DNA from: Chelativorans alearensis
GTDB taxonomy: Bacteria > Pseudomonadota > Alphaproteobacteria > Rhizobiales > Rhizobiaceae
Length of the DNA stretch: 64,000 nucleotides
Assembly (NCBI RefSeq): GCF_010993735.1
Contig: NZ_WQNI01000001.1
Span: 62,001 to 126,000 of the forward strand
Direction of reading: 5' to 3'
Shown here piece by piece: positions 33,570 through 42,109 of the stretch (the first letter of the stretch is position 1; each line of letters starts with the position of its first letter). A model generated the notes under the pieces. The model had not been told where the DNA came from. It made no database searches and was given only the letters and a program-made list of their open reading frames with translations. The translations under genes and the position numbers were made by a program.

Positions 33570-35087
33570 ATGGACATTCTTGCAAGTCTCGGCGACGGTT
33601 TTGCTGTCGCGCTCACCTGGCAGAACCTGGGGCTGGCGCTGATCGGCTGCTTCCTCGGCACCATCATCGGCGCGCTGCCGGGTCTCGGCCCTGCCAACGG
33701 CGTGGCCATCCTCATCCCGCTCGCATTCACGCTCGGCCTGCCGGCGACGCCGGCGCTGATCCTTTTGACCTCGGTCTATTACGGCGCCATGTATGGCGGG
33801 CGTATCTCCTCCATCCTGCTCAACATACCCGGCGACGAGCCGGCGATGATGACCACGCTCGACGGCTATCCGATGACGCAGAAGGGGCAGGCGGGCGAGG
33901 CGCTGGCGCTTTCCGGCATCGCCTCTTTCGTCGGTGCCTTCTTCGCCACCTGGGGGCTCGTGTTCCTGGCGCCGCAGCTCGTCAAGATAGCGCTTCTCTT
34001 CGGCCCGGCGGAGTATTTCGCGCTCTACACGCTGGCCTTCGCGACGCTCGGCGGGATTGCGGCGCGCAACCAGGCCAAGGCCGTCATCGCCGCGGCCCTC
34101 GGGCTCGCCATCGCCATGGTCGGCGTCGACCACCAAACAGGCGTGCCACGGCTCACCTTCGGCGAAATCCACCTCTACGAGGGCATTCATTTCCTCATCG
34201 CCATCGTCGGCCTGTTCGCCATTTCCGAGGTGTTCCTGTTCCTCGAACATCCGAACGGCTCGGCACCCGGCAGCGAGAAGACGAAGCTCAACCGCATCAC
34301 CGCGCCCGTCTCGATGCTGGCCAAGACGGCGGGCACCATGGCCCGCAGCACGGTGATCGGCTTCCTCGCCGGTGTCCTGCCGGGGGCCGGCGCCTCGCTC
34401 GGTTCGTTTGTCTCCTACACGCTCGAAAAGCGGCTGAAGGACAAGGAAGGCACCTTCGGCAAAGGCGACCCGCGCGGCGTGGCGGCGCCCGAGGCCGGCA
34501 ACAACGCGGCCGCTGGCGGCTCGCTCGTGCCCATGCTGGCGCTCGGCGTGCCGGGGTCGGGCACGACGGCGGTGATGCTCGCCATGCTGATGGCGCTCAA
34601 CGTCACCCCGGGGCCGCTGCTGTTCACCCAGCAGCCGGAGGTTGTTTGGGGCCTGATCGCTGCGCTCTTCATCGGCAACATCATGCTGCTTCTGCTAAAC
34701 GTGCCGATGGTGGGGGTGTTCGTGCGCGTCCTGCAGGTGCCGACGAAATATCTGATGCCGGCCGTCGCCATGGTTTCCTTCGTCGGCATCTACGGCCTGT
34801 CCGGCTCGACCTTCGACCTCCTGGTGATGATTATCTTCGGGGTGGGCGGCTATCTCCTGCGCAAGCTCGACGTGCCGCTCGTGCCGGTGATCCTCGGCAT
34901 CCTGCTTGGCAACGAGATGGAGAAGAACCTGCGCCGGGCGCTCACCATTTCCGACGGGGAAATGTCGATCCTTTGGGGCTCGCCGATCGCCATCACCATC
35001 TGGACGCTGGCGATCCTGGGCTTCGTGGCACCGCTCCTCGTCGGTCGTTTCCTGAGGCCAAAGAAGGACGCCACCGTCGCGCCGTGA
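33570..35087 (+). CDS. tctA: Tripartite tricarboxylate transporter large permease (TctA family)
   Basis: A 505-residue membrane protein of about twelve helices. The two conserved TctA signatures are present: GTIIGALPGLGPANGVAILIPL near the N-terminus and FLAGVLPGAGASLGSFVSYTLE in the middle, with YGGRISSILLNIPGDEPAMMT and PGSGTTAVMLAMLMALNVTPG. It is the transport core for carboxylates delivered by TctC. The start at 33570 follows the tctB stop by 1 nt; the longer frame overlaps tctB and is rejected. Confidence 0.94.
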   Translation: MDILASLGDGFAVALTWQNLGLALIGCFLGTIIGALPGLGPANGVAILIPLAFTLGLPATPALILLTSVYYGAMYGGRISSILLNIPGDEPAMMTTLDGYPMTQKGQAGEALALSGIASFVGAFFATWGLVFLAPQLVKIALLFGPAEYFALYTLAFATLGGIAARNQAKAVIAAALGLAIAMVGVDHQTGVPRLTFGEIHLYEGIHFLIAIVGLFAISEVFLFLEHPNGSAPGSEKTKLNRITAPVSMLAKTAGTMARSTVIGFLAGVLPGAGASLGSFVSYTLEKRLKDKEGTFGKGDPRGVAAPEAGNNAAAGGSLVPMLALGVPGSGTTAVMLAMLMALNVTPGPLLFTQQPEVVWGLIAALFIGNIMLLLLNVPMVGVFVRVLQVPTKYLMPAVAMVSFVGIYGLSGSTFDLLVMIIFGVGGYLLRKLDVPLVPVILGILLGNEMEKNLRRALTISDGEMSILWGSPIAITIWTLAILGFVAPLLVGRFLRPKKDATVAP

Positions 35088-35132
35088 TCGAGCGCACTGT
35101 CGCGTGCAAATGTCAGCAGTGCTGTTATGTTG

Positions 35133-35157
35133 CCGCCCCGGTCCTCGACCGGGGCGG
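35133..35157 (+). terminator. Terminator-like hairpin downstream of tctCBA
   Basis: CCGCCCCGGTC (35133-35143) and GACCGGGGCGG (35147-35157) form a perfect 11-bp stem with a 3-nt loop, 45 nt after the tctA stop. Only two thymines follow directly, so an intrinsic terminator is plausible but not canonical. The rest of the 149-bp gap to the next gene shows nothing further. Confidence 0.6.
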
Positions 35158-35236
35158 TTGACGGCGTGTCAAGCGACTGTCGCAGTCGGCTGCTACGTCA
35201 ACCCGGCTATCGTCCGTCCAACAAGAGGTTGCCAGG

Positions 35237-38200
35237 ATGTCCTCCTTCTTTTCCTTTCCGCGGCTCTATTTCGGAACCCGTCGTGCCGACCATATCGAGG
35301 GCGGCGACGGGAACGACCTGATCTTCGGTCTAGGAGGGGATGACCGCATCGATGCGGGCGCAGGCAGCGATATAGTCCATGGCGGGGCAGGAAATGACGA
35401 GATCGAGGGCGGCGACGGCGGTGACCTGATCATCGGTGGGCGGGGTTTCGACACGGCGATCTATTCGGGAAGCATATCCGACTATCGCTTTCCCCGGATC
35501 ACCAGCCACTCCGACAACCTCTTCACGGTCACCGATCCCGATGGCGATCGGGATATTCTCAACGGTATCGAGGCCATCCGCTTCGAGGCGAGCGGCTATA
35601 CGCTCTACCTCGACGGACGCAACAATGCGGTGCTCGCGGCCGACGACGAGGTCTCGGCCGACGAGGACACCGTACTCACGTTCAACGCGGACGATCTTGC
35701 GGCGAACGATCGGGATTTCGACGGCGACCCGCTGACGGTCGTCGCCGCTACGGGGACAAGTGCTGCTGGCGCATCGGTTTCGCTGGCGGACGGTATCGTT
35801 TCCTATGATCCGGGTGATATTTTCCAATATCTGAACGAGGGCGAAACCGCCGTCGACAGTTTCACCTACACCGTCGACGACGGTAAGGGCGGTACCGCCG
35901 CCGCAACCGTTGCGGTGACGATCACCGGCACGAACGACGTCGCCGTGATTACCGGCGACATCGGTGGCTCGGTGACCGAGGCCGGTGCCGAGCCGGGAAT
36001 ACCGACCGTGACCGGCGCTCTCACCGCCCAGGATGTCGACAACGACAACCTGTTTCGGCCGGCGAGCGACCAGGCGAGCGCCATGGGCTACGGCAGTTAC
36101 AGCATCGACGAGGACGGGAACTGGACCTACACACTCGACAATGACAACGCGGCCGTCGATGCGCTTGGCGCCGGCGAAACCCTCACCGACAGCTTCATCG
36201 TCGCAAGCTCGGATGGGACCGAAGAGGAAGTCACGATCACCATCAACGGGGCGGACGACACGGCACCCGTGGCGCCACGCATCAACGAGATCCACTATGA
36301 CAATGCCGGCACCGATACGGGCGAGTTCGTCGAGGTCCGTGTCGCGGCCGGCGCCGACGTCTCGGGGCTCTTGGTCGAGCTCTATAACGGCAATGGCGGT
36401 GGCACCTACAATTCGGCGGCCGTCTCCGGCCTTTCCATGACTTCGGACGGTGAATACGACTATTACGTGTGGGACCTGCCGGCGAACGGTATCCAGAACG
36501 GCGCGCCGGATGGCATTGCGCTCTCCGAGAATGGCAGCGTGATCGAGTTCCTGTCCTATGAGGGCACCGTCACGGCGGCCAACGGTACCGCGGCCGGCAT
36601 GACGTCGACCGATATCGGTGTCGCCGAGGGCAGCAGCACTGCCACCGGGCTCTCGCTGCAACGGAGCGGCGATGGCGCTATGGATTGGGTTGGACCGCAG
36701 GACCAGACGCCGGGCGCGGCCAATGACGGCGATTCCGGCGGTGGCGGCGAGCCGACGTCCTATCTCATCTCCGAGATCCAGGGCAGCGGCACCGCCAGCT
36801 TCCTTGTCGGCGAATATGTGCTCGTTTCGGCGATCGTGACCTATACGGTTGCGAACGGCTTTTATCTTCAGGAAGAAGATAGCGACGCCGACGGTGACGA
36901 CACGACCTCGGAGGGCATTTTCGTCTTTACCGGCGGTGCGCCGGATGTGGCTGTCGGCGACGAGGTCGAGGTTGCCGGGACGGTGGAAGAATTTTTCGAC
37001 CTTACCGAGATCACCGATGTTACCGACATTGTGACCATTTCGAGCGGTAACGCGCAGCCGACATCCGCAACAATCGCGCTTTCGCCGGACTTCACGGCCA
37101 ATCTCGAACAATACGAAGGCATGGCCATCACGCTGACGAGCGGCACGGACGACCCGCTGACCGTGATCGAGAACTTCAATCTTGACCGTTTCGGGGAGAT
37201 CACGGTGTCCGCCGGCACCCAGGTCCAGCCGACCCAGATCTACGACCCGGACACGCAGCTCGCCGAAATCCAGGCGCTTCAGCAAGCCAATGCCAACAAC
37301 CGGCTGGCCATCGACGACGGCTCCTCGACCCAGAATCCGGATGAATTCCGCTACGTCCCCGCCTCTGTCGGCGACAACGGCAATGGCTATCTGGACGCCG
37401 GCGATACGTTCGCGGAAGACGGCCCGACGCTCCGGCTCGGCGCCGAGCTCAACGCACCGGTCGAAGGTATCCTCACGTACGATTTCGGCGAGTACAAGAT
37501 GCTGGTCGACGGCGTGTTGCCGGTCGACGAGGCGACCAACGGTCTTGCCCGTCCCGACGCGCCTGGGGATGTCGGTGGCCGGCTGACGGTGTCGAGCTTC
37601 AACCTCCTCAATTATTTTACTACCTTGGACGATGGCTCGGGCGCTGGCTCCGGCCCGAACAATCTAGAGCCGCGCGGCGCGGCGACCGCAGAGGATCTCG
37701 CGCGCCAGACCGACAAGATCGTCGAGGCGATGCTCGAGATCGACGCCAGCGTCTTCGGCTTGCAAGAGCTGGAGAACAACGGCTTCGACAGTGCCTCGGC
37801 GATCGCGACGCTGGTCGATGCCTTGAATGCAGCCGCCGAACCCGGTGTCACTTATGCCTACGCCAATCCGACCGAAGCCGGCTCCGAGGGTTTCATCGGC
37901 ACCGATGCCATCACAACCGGCCTTATCTACAGGGCAAACGAAGTCACCCTCGTAGCTTCCGATTTCCTCGTCTACGACGATGGCGGCCAGCAATTGAACC
38001 GTCCCACCATCGCGGCCACCTTCGAAGAGGTGGGGACGGGCGAAGAGTTCACCGTCGCGGTTAGTCACTTCAAGTCGAAGGGCGGAACCGGCACAGGCGC
38101 CGACGCCGATCAGGGCGACGGTCAGGGCGCCTTCAACGCGGCCCGAACGGCGGCCGCACAACAACTCGCCGAATGGCTCGATCCGAGCAATCCCGGCGGC

Positions 38201-38584
38201 TATTTCGCGCAGAACGGCGTCAGCGACACGGACGTCCTGATCATCGGCGATCTCAACGCCTACGCCCGGGAAGACCCCGTCGATGCCATTCGCGACGCCG
38301 GCTATGTCGATCTGATCGACAGCTTCATCGGGCAGGACGACGCCTTCAGCTATATCTTCGACGGGCAGCAGGGAACGCTCGATCAGGGACTGGCCTCGCA
38401 GTCTCTCGCCGGGCAGGTCAGTGGCGTTGCCGAATGGCACATCAACGCGCAGGAGCCGGACCTGCTCAGCTATTCCAGCGAATTCAACAACCCGGCCTTC
38501 TACAACGACGATGTCTATGCGACGTCGGACCACGACCCGCTGCTCATCGGCCTCAATCTCGGGGACAACGTGCTTGTGGCCTGA
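35237..38584 (+). CDS. Secreted RTX multidomain nuclease (ExeM/NucH-like endonuclease/exonuclease/phosphatase)
   Basis: A 1115-residue acidic protein without a Sec signal. Residues 18-70 hold RTX calcium-binding nonapeptides (GGDGNDLIFG, GGAGNDEIEG). A cadherin-like segment (about 135-230), a VCBS domain (235-341), a lamin-tail-like domain (345-494, RINEIHYDNAGTDTGEFVEV) and a YhcR-type OB domain (508-608) follow. The EEP nuclease spans about 780-1110 with LTVSSFNLLNYF, LQELEN, SHFKSKGG, GDLNAYARED and SDHDP, so the catalytic set is complete. The C-terminus ends DNVLVA, an acidic-plus-hydrophobic tail seen in type I substrates. The dedicated exporter genes follow directly. The expected role is degrading extracellular DNA. 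Confidence 0.88.
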   Translation: MSSFFSFPRLYFGTRRADHIEGGDGNDLIFGLGGDDRIDAGAGSDIVHGGAGNDEIEGGDGGDLIIGGRGFDTAIYSGSISDYRFPRITSHSDNLFTVTDPDGDRDILNGIEAIRFEASGYTLYLDGRNNAVLAADDEVSADEDTVLTFNADDLAANDRDFDGDPLTVVAATGTSAAGASVSLADGIVSYDPGDIFQYLNEGETAVDSFTYTVDDGKGGTAAATVAVTITGTNDVAVITGDIGGSVTEAGAEPGIPTVTGALTAQDVDNDNLFRPASDQASAMGYGSYSIDEDGNWTYTLDNDNAAVDALGAGETLTDSFIVASSDGTEEEVTITINGADDTAPVAPRINEIHYDNAGTDTGEFVEVRVAAGADVSGLLVELYNGNGGGTYNSAAVSGLSMTSDGEYDYYVWDLPANGIQNGAPDGIALSENGSVIEFLSYEGTVTAANGTAAGMTSTDIGVAEGSSTATGLSLQRSGDGAMDWVGPQDQTPGAANDGDSGGGGEPTSYLISEIQGSGTASFLVGEYVLVSAIVTYTVANGFYLQEEDSDADGDDTTSEGIFVFTGGAPDVAVGDEVEVAGTVEEFFDLTEITDVTDIVTISSGNAQPTSATIALSPDFTANLEQYEGMAITLTSGTDDPLTVIENFNLDRFGEITVSAGTQVQPTQIYDPDTQLAEIQALQQANANNRLAIDDGSSTQNPDEFRYVPASVGDNGNGYLDAGDTFAEDGPTLRLGAELNAPVEGILTYDFGEYKMLVDGVLPVDEATNGLARPDAPGDVGGRLTVSSFNLLNYFTTLDDGSGAGSGPNNLEPRGAATAEDLARQTDKIVEAMLEIDASVFGLQELENNGFDSASAIATLVDALNAAAEPGVTYAYANPTEAGSEGFIGTDAITTGLIYRANEVTLVASDFLVYDDGGQQLNRPTIAATFEEVGTGEEFTVAVSHFKSKGGTGTGADADQGDGQGAFNAARTAAAQQLAEWLDPSNPGGYFAQNGVSDTDVLIIGDLNAYAREDPVDAIRDAGYVDLIDSFIGQDDAFSYIFDGQQGTLDQGLASQSLAGQVSGVAEWHINAQEPDLLSYSSEFNNPAFYNDDVYATSDHDPLLIGLNLGDNVLVA

Positions 38585-38817
38585 TCTTGAATGCCGCCGG
38601 GCAATGAACAAATGATGATTAGCCGGTGAGACATTCCGTAATCATACGGTACTGATGGCACGCGTGCGAAGGCTTCAAGGCCCAGGCCGGCGTGAAAAGA
38701 CGCCTCGTCGGCCTGTTATTTCTTCTTTGCGTGCATATGATGCAGGGAAAGAGGGGCGCTGCCGGCGGCGGCTGGCAGCGCCCGGCAAGCCGGCTATTGC
38801 GAGGGGATCACTCACGA

Positions 38818-40605
38818 ATGCAAGGCGGAGAGCGATTGGCGGCCACTTTTCGCCAGGGCCTCACGGGGCTTGTCGGCTTTACATTCATGGTAAATCTGCT
38901 GCTGCTCGTTCAGCCGATTTACATGCTCCAGATCTATGACCGGGTGCTGACATCGGCCTCCTTCGAGACCTTGATCTACATTTCCGTTATTGCCGCCGGC
39001 ACGCTTCTCCTGCTCGGTATCATCGACAGCGTACGAGCGATCATGGCCGGGCGTCTCGCCGGACGTCTCGAAGTGGCGGTCGGTGCGGACGCGCTTCTGG
39101 CGTCCATGGCTTCCCCCCGCGCGAGCCTCGGTGACGTCCAGCCGCTCCGCGATCTCCACGCCGTCCGTGGCTTCACCTCCGGGCGGGGGCTCTTCGCCTT
39201 CCTAGACCTGCCCTTCGCCCCCTTCTTTATCGGGCTTCTTTATCTGATCCATCCGAATCTCTTCTGGCTTACCTTGGTAGGAGCGGTCGTTCTCGTCGCC
39301 ATCGCCATCGCCAACCAGTGGACGAGCGCCAAGGCGGCGGACGATGCCACCACCCGCCAGATGAGCGCGACCCTCACCGCTCAAGCCTTTGTCAGGAATG
39401 CAGAAAGCCTGACGGCGATGGGCATGAACCGCAACATCGTCCGTCACTGGGGCTCGGAGGAGGCTCTTTCTCTCGCCGCGCAGGATCGGATGAACCGGGT
39501 CAATGCGCTTTTCGCCGGCTTGTCACGTATCCTGCGCCTCGGTCTCCAGATCGCCACTCTCGGTTATGGCGGTTACCTTGTGCTAGCGGGCGAAATGACG
39601 GCGGGGATGATCTTTGCCGCCTCGCTTATCTCAGGGCGTGGTCTCCAGCCGATCGATCAGGTCATCGGCAATTGGAAGGGCTTCATCGAAGCACGCAAGG
39701 CCTGGAAGCGTCTGAGCGAGGCGCTTGCCGCCGCAAGGCCAGCCGAGATGCGCACCGATCTCCCCGCTCCGCGCGGCGAGGTGACTTTCGAAGCCGTCGT
39801 CGTTTTTCCGCCGAACGGAGAGGCCGCGGGGCGTGGAAAAACGCAGGCGGGCGAGCCGCTGCTGAAACGCATCAGTGCCACGATCCCCGCTGGCGAGTGC
39901 GTGGCCGTGATCGGACCTTCCGGGGCGGGAAAAACGACCCTCATGCGCACGCTGATCGGAGCGATCGAGCCGCGATCAGGCGCGGTGCGGATCGACGGTG
40001 CGGACATTCGCAATTGGGATCCCGACCGTCTCGGCCAATATATTGGCTATCTCGCGCAGGACGTTGAGCTTCTGCCGGGAACGGTCGCGCAGAATGTCGC
40101 CCGTTTCGACGCCGACGCGTCCGGAGAAGCCATCATTCGCGCCGCCCAGAAGGCCGGGATGGACGATCTCGTTCTGAAACTGCCGAAGGCCTACGATACG
40201 ATGATAGAACCTAGAGGCTTTCAGCTCTCGGGCGGGCAGCGCCAGCGTGTGGGGCTTGCCCGCGCCTTCTTCGGCGAGCCGAGGATCCTGGTTCTCGACG
40301 AGCCGAACGCCAATCTCGACGCCGAAGGAGAGAAGGCTCTGGAGCATGCGCTCGCTACGGCAAAAGCGGAGGGAATCACGGTTTTGATCGTGACCCAGCG
40401 ACGCTCGGTCGTCGAGAAGGCGGACCGCATTATGGTTCTGCGAGATGGATATCTGGAAGAATACGGGCCCCGCGAGGAGGTGCTTCAGCGTCAGGTCGAA
40501 AAAGCGCAGGCCGCGCGCGAGGCGCAGCAACGCAGTGCCGGCAGTGCGCCGCAGCCGGTCGTCCTGGGGCGTTTCGCAAGCGTCGCGCCCGAGATCAGGC
40601 GCTGA
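38818..40605 (+). CDS. Type I secretion system permease/ATPase (PrtD/PrsD family)
   Basis: A 595-residue ABC exporter. The membrane domain begins VGFTFMVNLLLLVQPIYMLQIYDRVL, typical of PrtD-type exporters without a peptidase domain. The ATPase half has Walker A GPSGAGKTT (366-374), Q-loop YLAQDVELLPGT, signature LSGGQRQRVGLA and Walker B ILVLDEPNANLD. The H-loop histidine is replaced by Gln527 (VTQRRS), which is unusual. ATG 38818 gives the family N-terminus; the frame extends to a GTG at 38692 through unconserved sequence. The 233-bp gap behind the nuclease gene holds only a small CCGTA/TACGG hairpin near 38636-38649. It probably exports both flanking RTX proteins. Confidence 0.92.
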   Translation: MQGGERLAATFRQGLTGLVGFTFMVNLLLLVQPIYMLQIYDRVLTSASFETLIYISVIAAGTLLLLGIIDSVRAIMAGRLAGRLEVAVGADALLASMASPRASLGDVQPLRDLHAVRGFTSGRGLFAFLDLPFAPFFIGLLYLIHPNLFWLTLVGAVVLVAIAIANQWTSAKAADDATTRQMSATLTAQAFVRNAESLTAMGMNRNIVRHWGSEEALSLAAQDRMNRVNALFAGLSRILRLGLQIATLGYGGYLVLAGEMTAGMIFAASLISGRGLQPIDQVIGNWKGFIEARKAWKRLSEALAAARPAEMRTDLPAPRGEVTFEAVVVFPPNGEAAGRGKTQAGEPLLKRISATIPAGECVAVIGPSGAGKTTLMRTLIGAIEPRSGAVRIDGADIRNWDPDRLGQYIGYLAQDVELLPGTVAQNVARFDADASGEAIIRAAQKAGMDDLVLKLPKAYDTMIEPRGFQLSGGQRQRVGLARAFFGEPRILVLDEPNANLDAEGEKALEHALATAKAEGITVLIVTQRRSVVEKADRIMVLRDGYLEEYGPREEVLQRQVEKAQAAREAQQRSAGSAPQPVVLGRFASVAPEIRR

Positions 40606-40632
40606 TCGGCAAAGGTCGAACGGACAACGGAT

Positions 40633-41964
40633 ATGAAGGACAACGCTGATTGGGCCAGGGCTGATTGGGCAAGGAACGTCAAGACCAGCACGCGGCTGGT
40701 CTCGACCGTCGGGCTCGCCTCGACACTTCTCTTCGTCTTCGGCTTTGGCGCCTGGGCGTCGCTTGCTCCGCTTTCAGGGGCGGCTATCGCGCCGGGGGTC
40801 GTTGCGGCGGGCGGGCAGAACCAGCGTGTGCAGCATCTGGAAGGCGGGATAATCGACAAGATCCTCGTCCGCGAAGGCGACCGCGTCAATGCCGGCCAGC
40901 CCCTTTTCGAGCTCGACGGGACCAGTGCCCGCGCCCAGTACAATCGCCTTCAGAAGCAGCTTGTCGCCCTTATGGCCCGTGCCGAGCGGCTGGCGGCCGA
41001 GTGGGACGGTGCCGATAGTTTGATCTTTCCGGAGAGCCTTGAGGAAATGGCGAGTTCCGAAGGTGAAGACGGTGTTTTAGCCGAGCAGAAGACGGAGTTC
41101 GATACGCGTCTTGCGCGTCATCGCCAGGAACTGTTTATCCTGAACCAGCGCATAAGCGCGCTGAAGGACCAAATCGAGGGGATGGCGGCCCAGCAGGTTG
41201 CGGTCGAACGGCAACTCGAAATTGTCCGGGACGAGGCGGAACGGAAAAAGGGGCTGCTGGACAAGGGCTTGACGGACCGGTCGGAGTACACGGCTTTGCT
41301 GCGAAGCGAGGCCGATCTGCTGGGCCAGCTTGGCCAGACCAAGGCCTCCATTTTGACTTCACGCACGCAAATCGCCGAGGCCGAGGAGCAAATCGCCCGG
41401 CTGAAGACCCAGCGCGTCGAGGCAGCTGTCTCTGAACTCAACGATGTCCGTGTTGAAATTGCCGACGCGCAGGAGCAGCGGCGTGCCGCGAAAGCCGTCC
41501 TCGATCGGGTCGTGATCCGTGCGCCGAGCGACGGGATTATCGTCAAGATGGCCTATAACAGCCGCGGCAGCGTCGTCCGGCCAGGTGACCCATTGCTCGA
41601 GCTTCTGCCGACCGCCACCGACCTTGTGATCGAGGCGCGTGTCTCCCCCCAGGACGTGGATGTCGTCAAAATCGGGCAGGAGGCGCGGTTGCGGTTCAGC
41701 GCGTTGAATGCCCGCACGACGCCGACCGTCGATGCGACGGTGATCTATCTCTCGGCCGACCGGCTGGTCAACCCGGACAATGAACAGGCCTACTATACGG
41801 CGCGCCTGCGCATGACTGACGCGCTGCCCCCGGAGATAACGCTGGAGCAGATATATCCAGGCATGCCCGTCGAGACCTACATCAATACCAGCGAGCGCAC
41901 ATTTTTCGAGTATCTGGCAAAACCGGTGATCGACAGCTTCAGCCGGGCGTTTCGGGAAGAATAG
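40633..41964 (+). CDS. Type I secretion periplasmic adaptor (HlyD/PrsE family)
   Basis: A 443-residue membrane fusion protein. One N-terminal membrane helix (about 22-45) is followed by the lipoyl half VQHLEGGIIDKILVREGDRV, a long coiled-coil hairpin (about 100-290), the partner half VIRAPSDGIIVKMAYNSRGS and a beta-barrel ending PGMPVETYINTSERTFFEYL, the HlyD family C-terminal motif. It bridges the ABC exporter and a TolC-like channel. The extreme N-terminus contains a short repeat (DWARADWAR). It starts 27 nt after the exporter gene and so is in one operon with it. Confidence 0.93.
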   Translation: MKDNADWARADWARNVKTSTRLVSTVGLASTLLFVFGFGAWASLAPLSGAAIAPGVVAAGGQNQRVQHLEGGIIDKILVREGDRVNAGQPLFELDGTSARAQYNRLQKQLVALMARAERLAAEWDGADSLIFPESLEEMASSEGEDGVLAEQKTEFDTRLARHRQELFILNQRISALKDQIEGMAAQQVAVERQLEIVRDEAERKKGLLDKGLTDRSEYTALLRSEADLLGQLGQTKASILTSRTQIAEAEEQIARLKTQRVEAAVSELNDVRVEIADAQEQRRAAKAVLDRVVIRAPSDGIIVKMAYNSRGSVVRPGDPLLELLPTATDLVIEARVSPQDVDVVKIGQEARLRFSALNARTTPTVDATVIYLSADRLVNPDNEQAYYTARLRMTDALPPEITLEQIYPGMPVETYINTSERTFFEYLAKPVIDSFSRAFREE

Positions 41965-42006
41965 GTCTCAACGGAAGGACCGCCAATTCAGCGCCCGGCT
42001 CGCTTG

Positions 42007-42029
42007 TAACGTTATGTCGCATAACGTTA
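42007..42029. promoter_or_regulatory. Perfect 23-bp palindrome upstream of the RTX/GH16 gene (candidate operator)
   Basis: TAACGTTATG (42007-42016) and CATAACGTTA (42020-42029) are exact reverse complements around TCG. The palindrome is AT-rich in GC-rich surroundings and lies 81 bp upstream of the GH16 start, 42 bp after the hlyD stop. There is no U-tract. Its size and symmetry resemble a dimeric regulator site. It implies that the glycanase gene has its own regulated promoter. The regulator is unknown. Confidence 0.55.
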
Positions 42030-42109
42030 GCGCCGGCCCGGTCGTCGTGTACGACATTGGATGCTAGCTTGGATGCCAGGCACCGAATTTCAGGTACAGG
42101 ATTCTCGTG

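Noticed and set aside
35330-37285. A 651-codon minus-strand open frame
   Set aside because: It is antisense to the RTX nuclease. Its apparent repeats mirror the GGxGxD and VCBS coding of the real gene.
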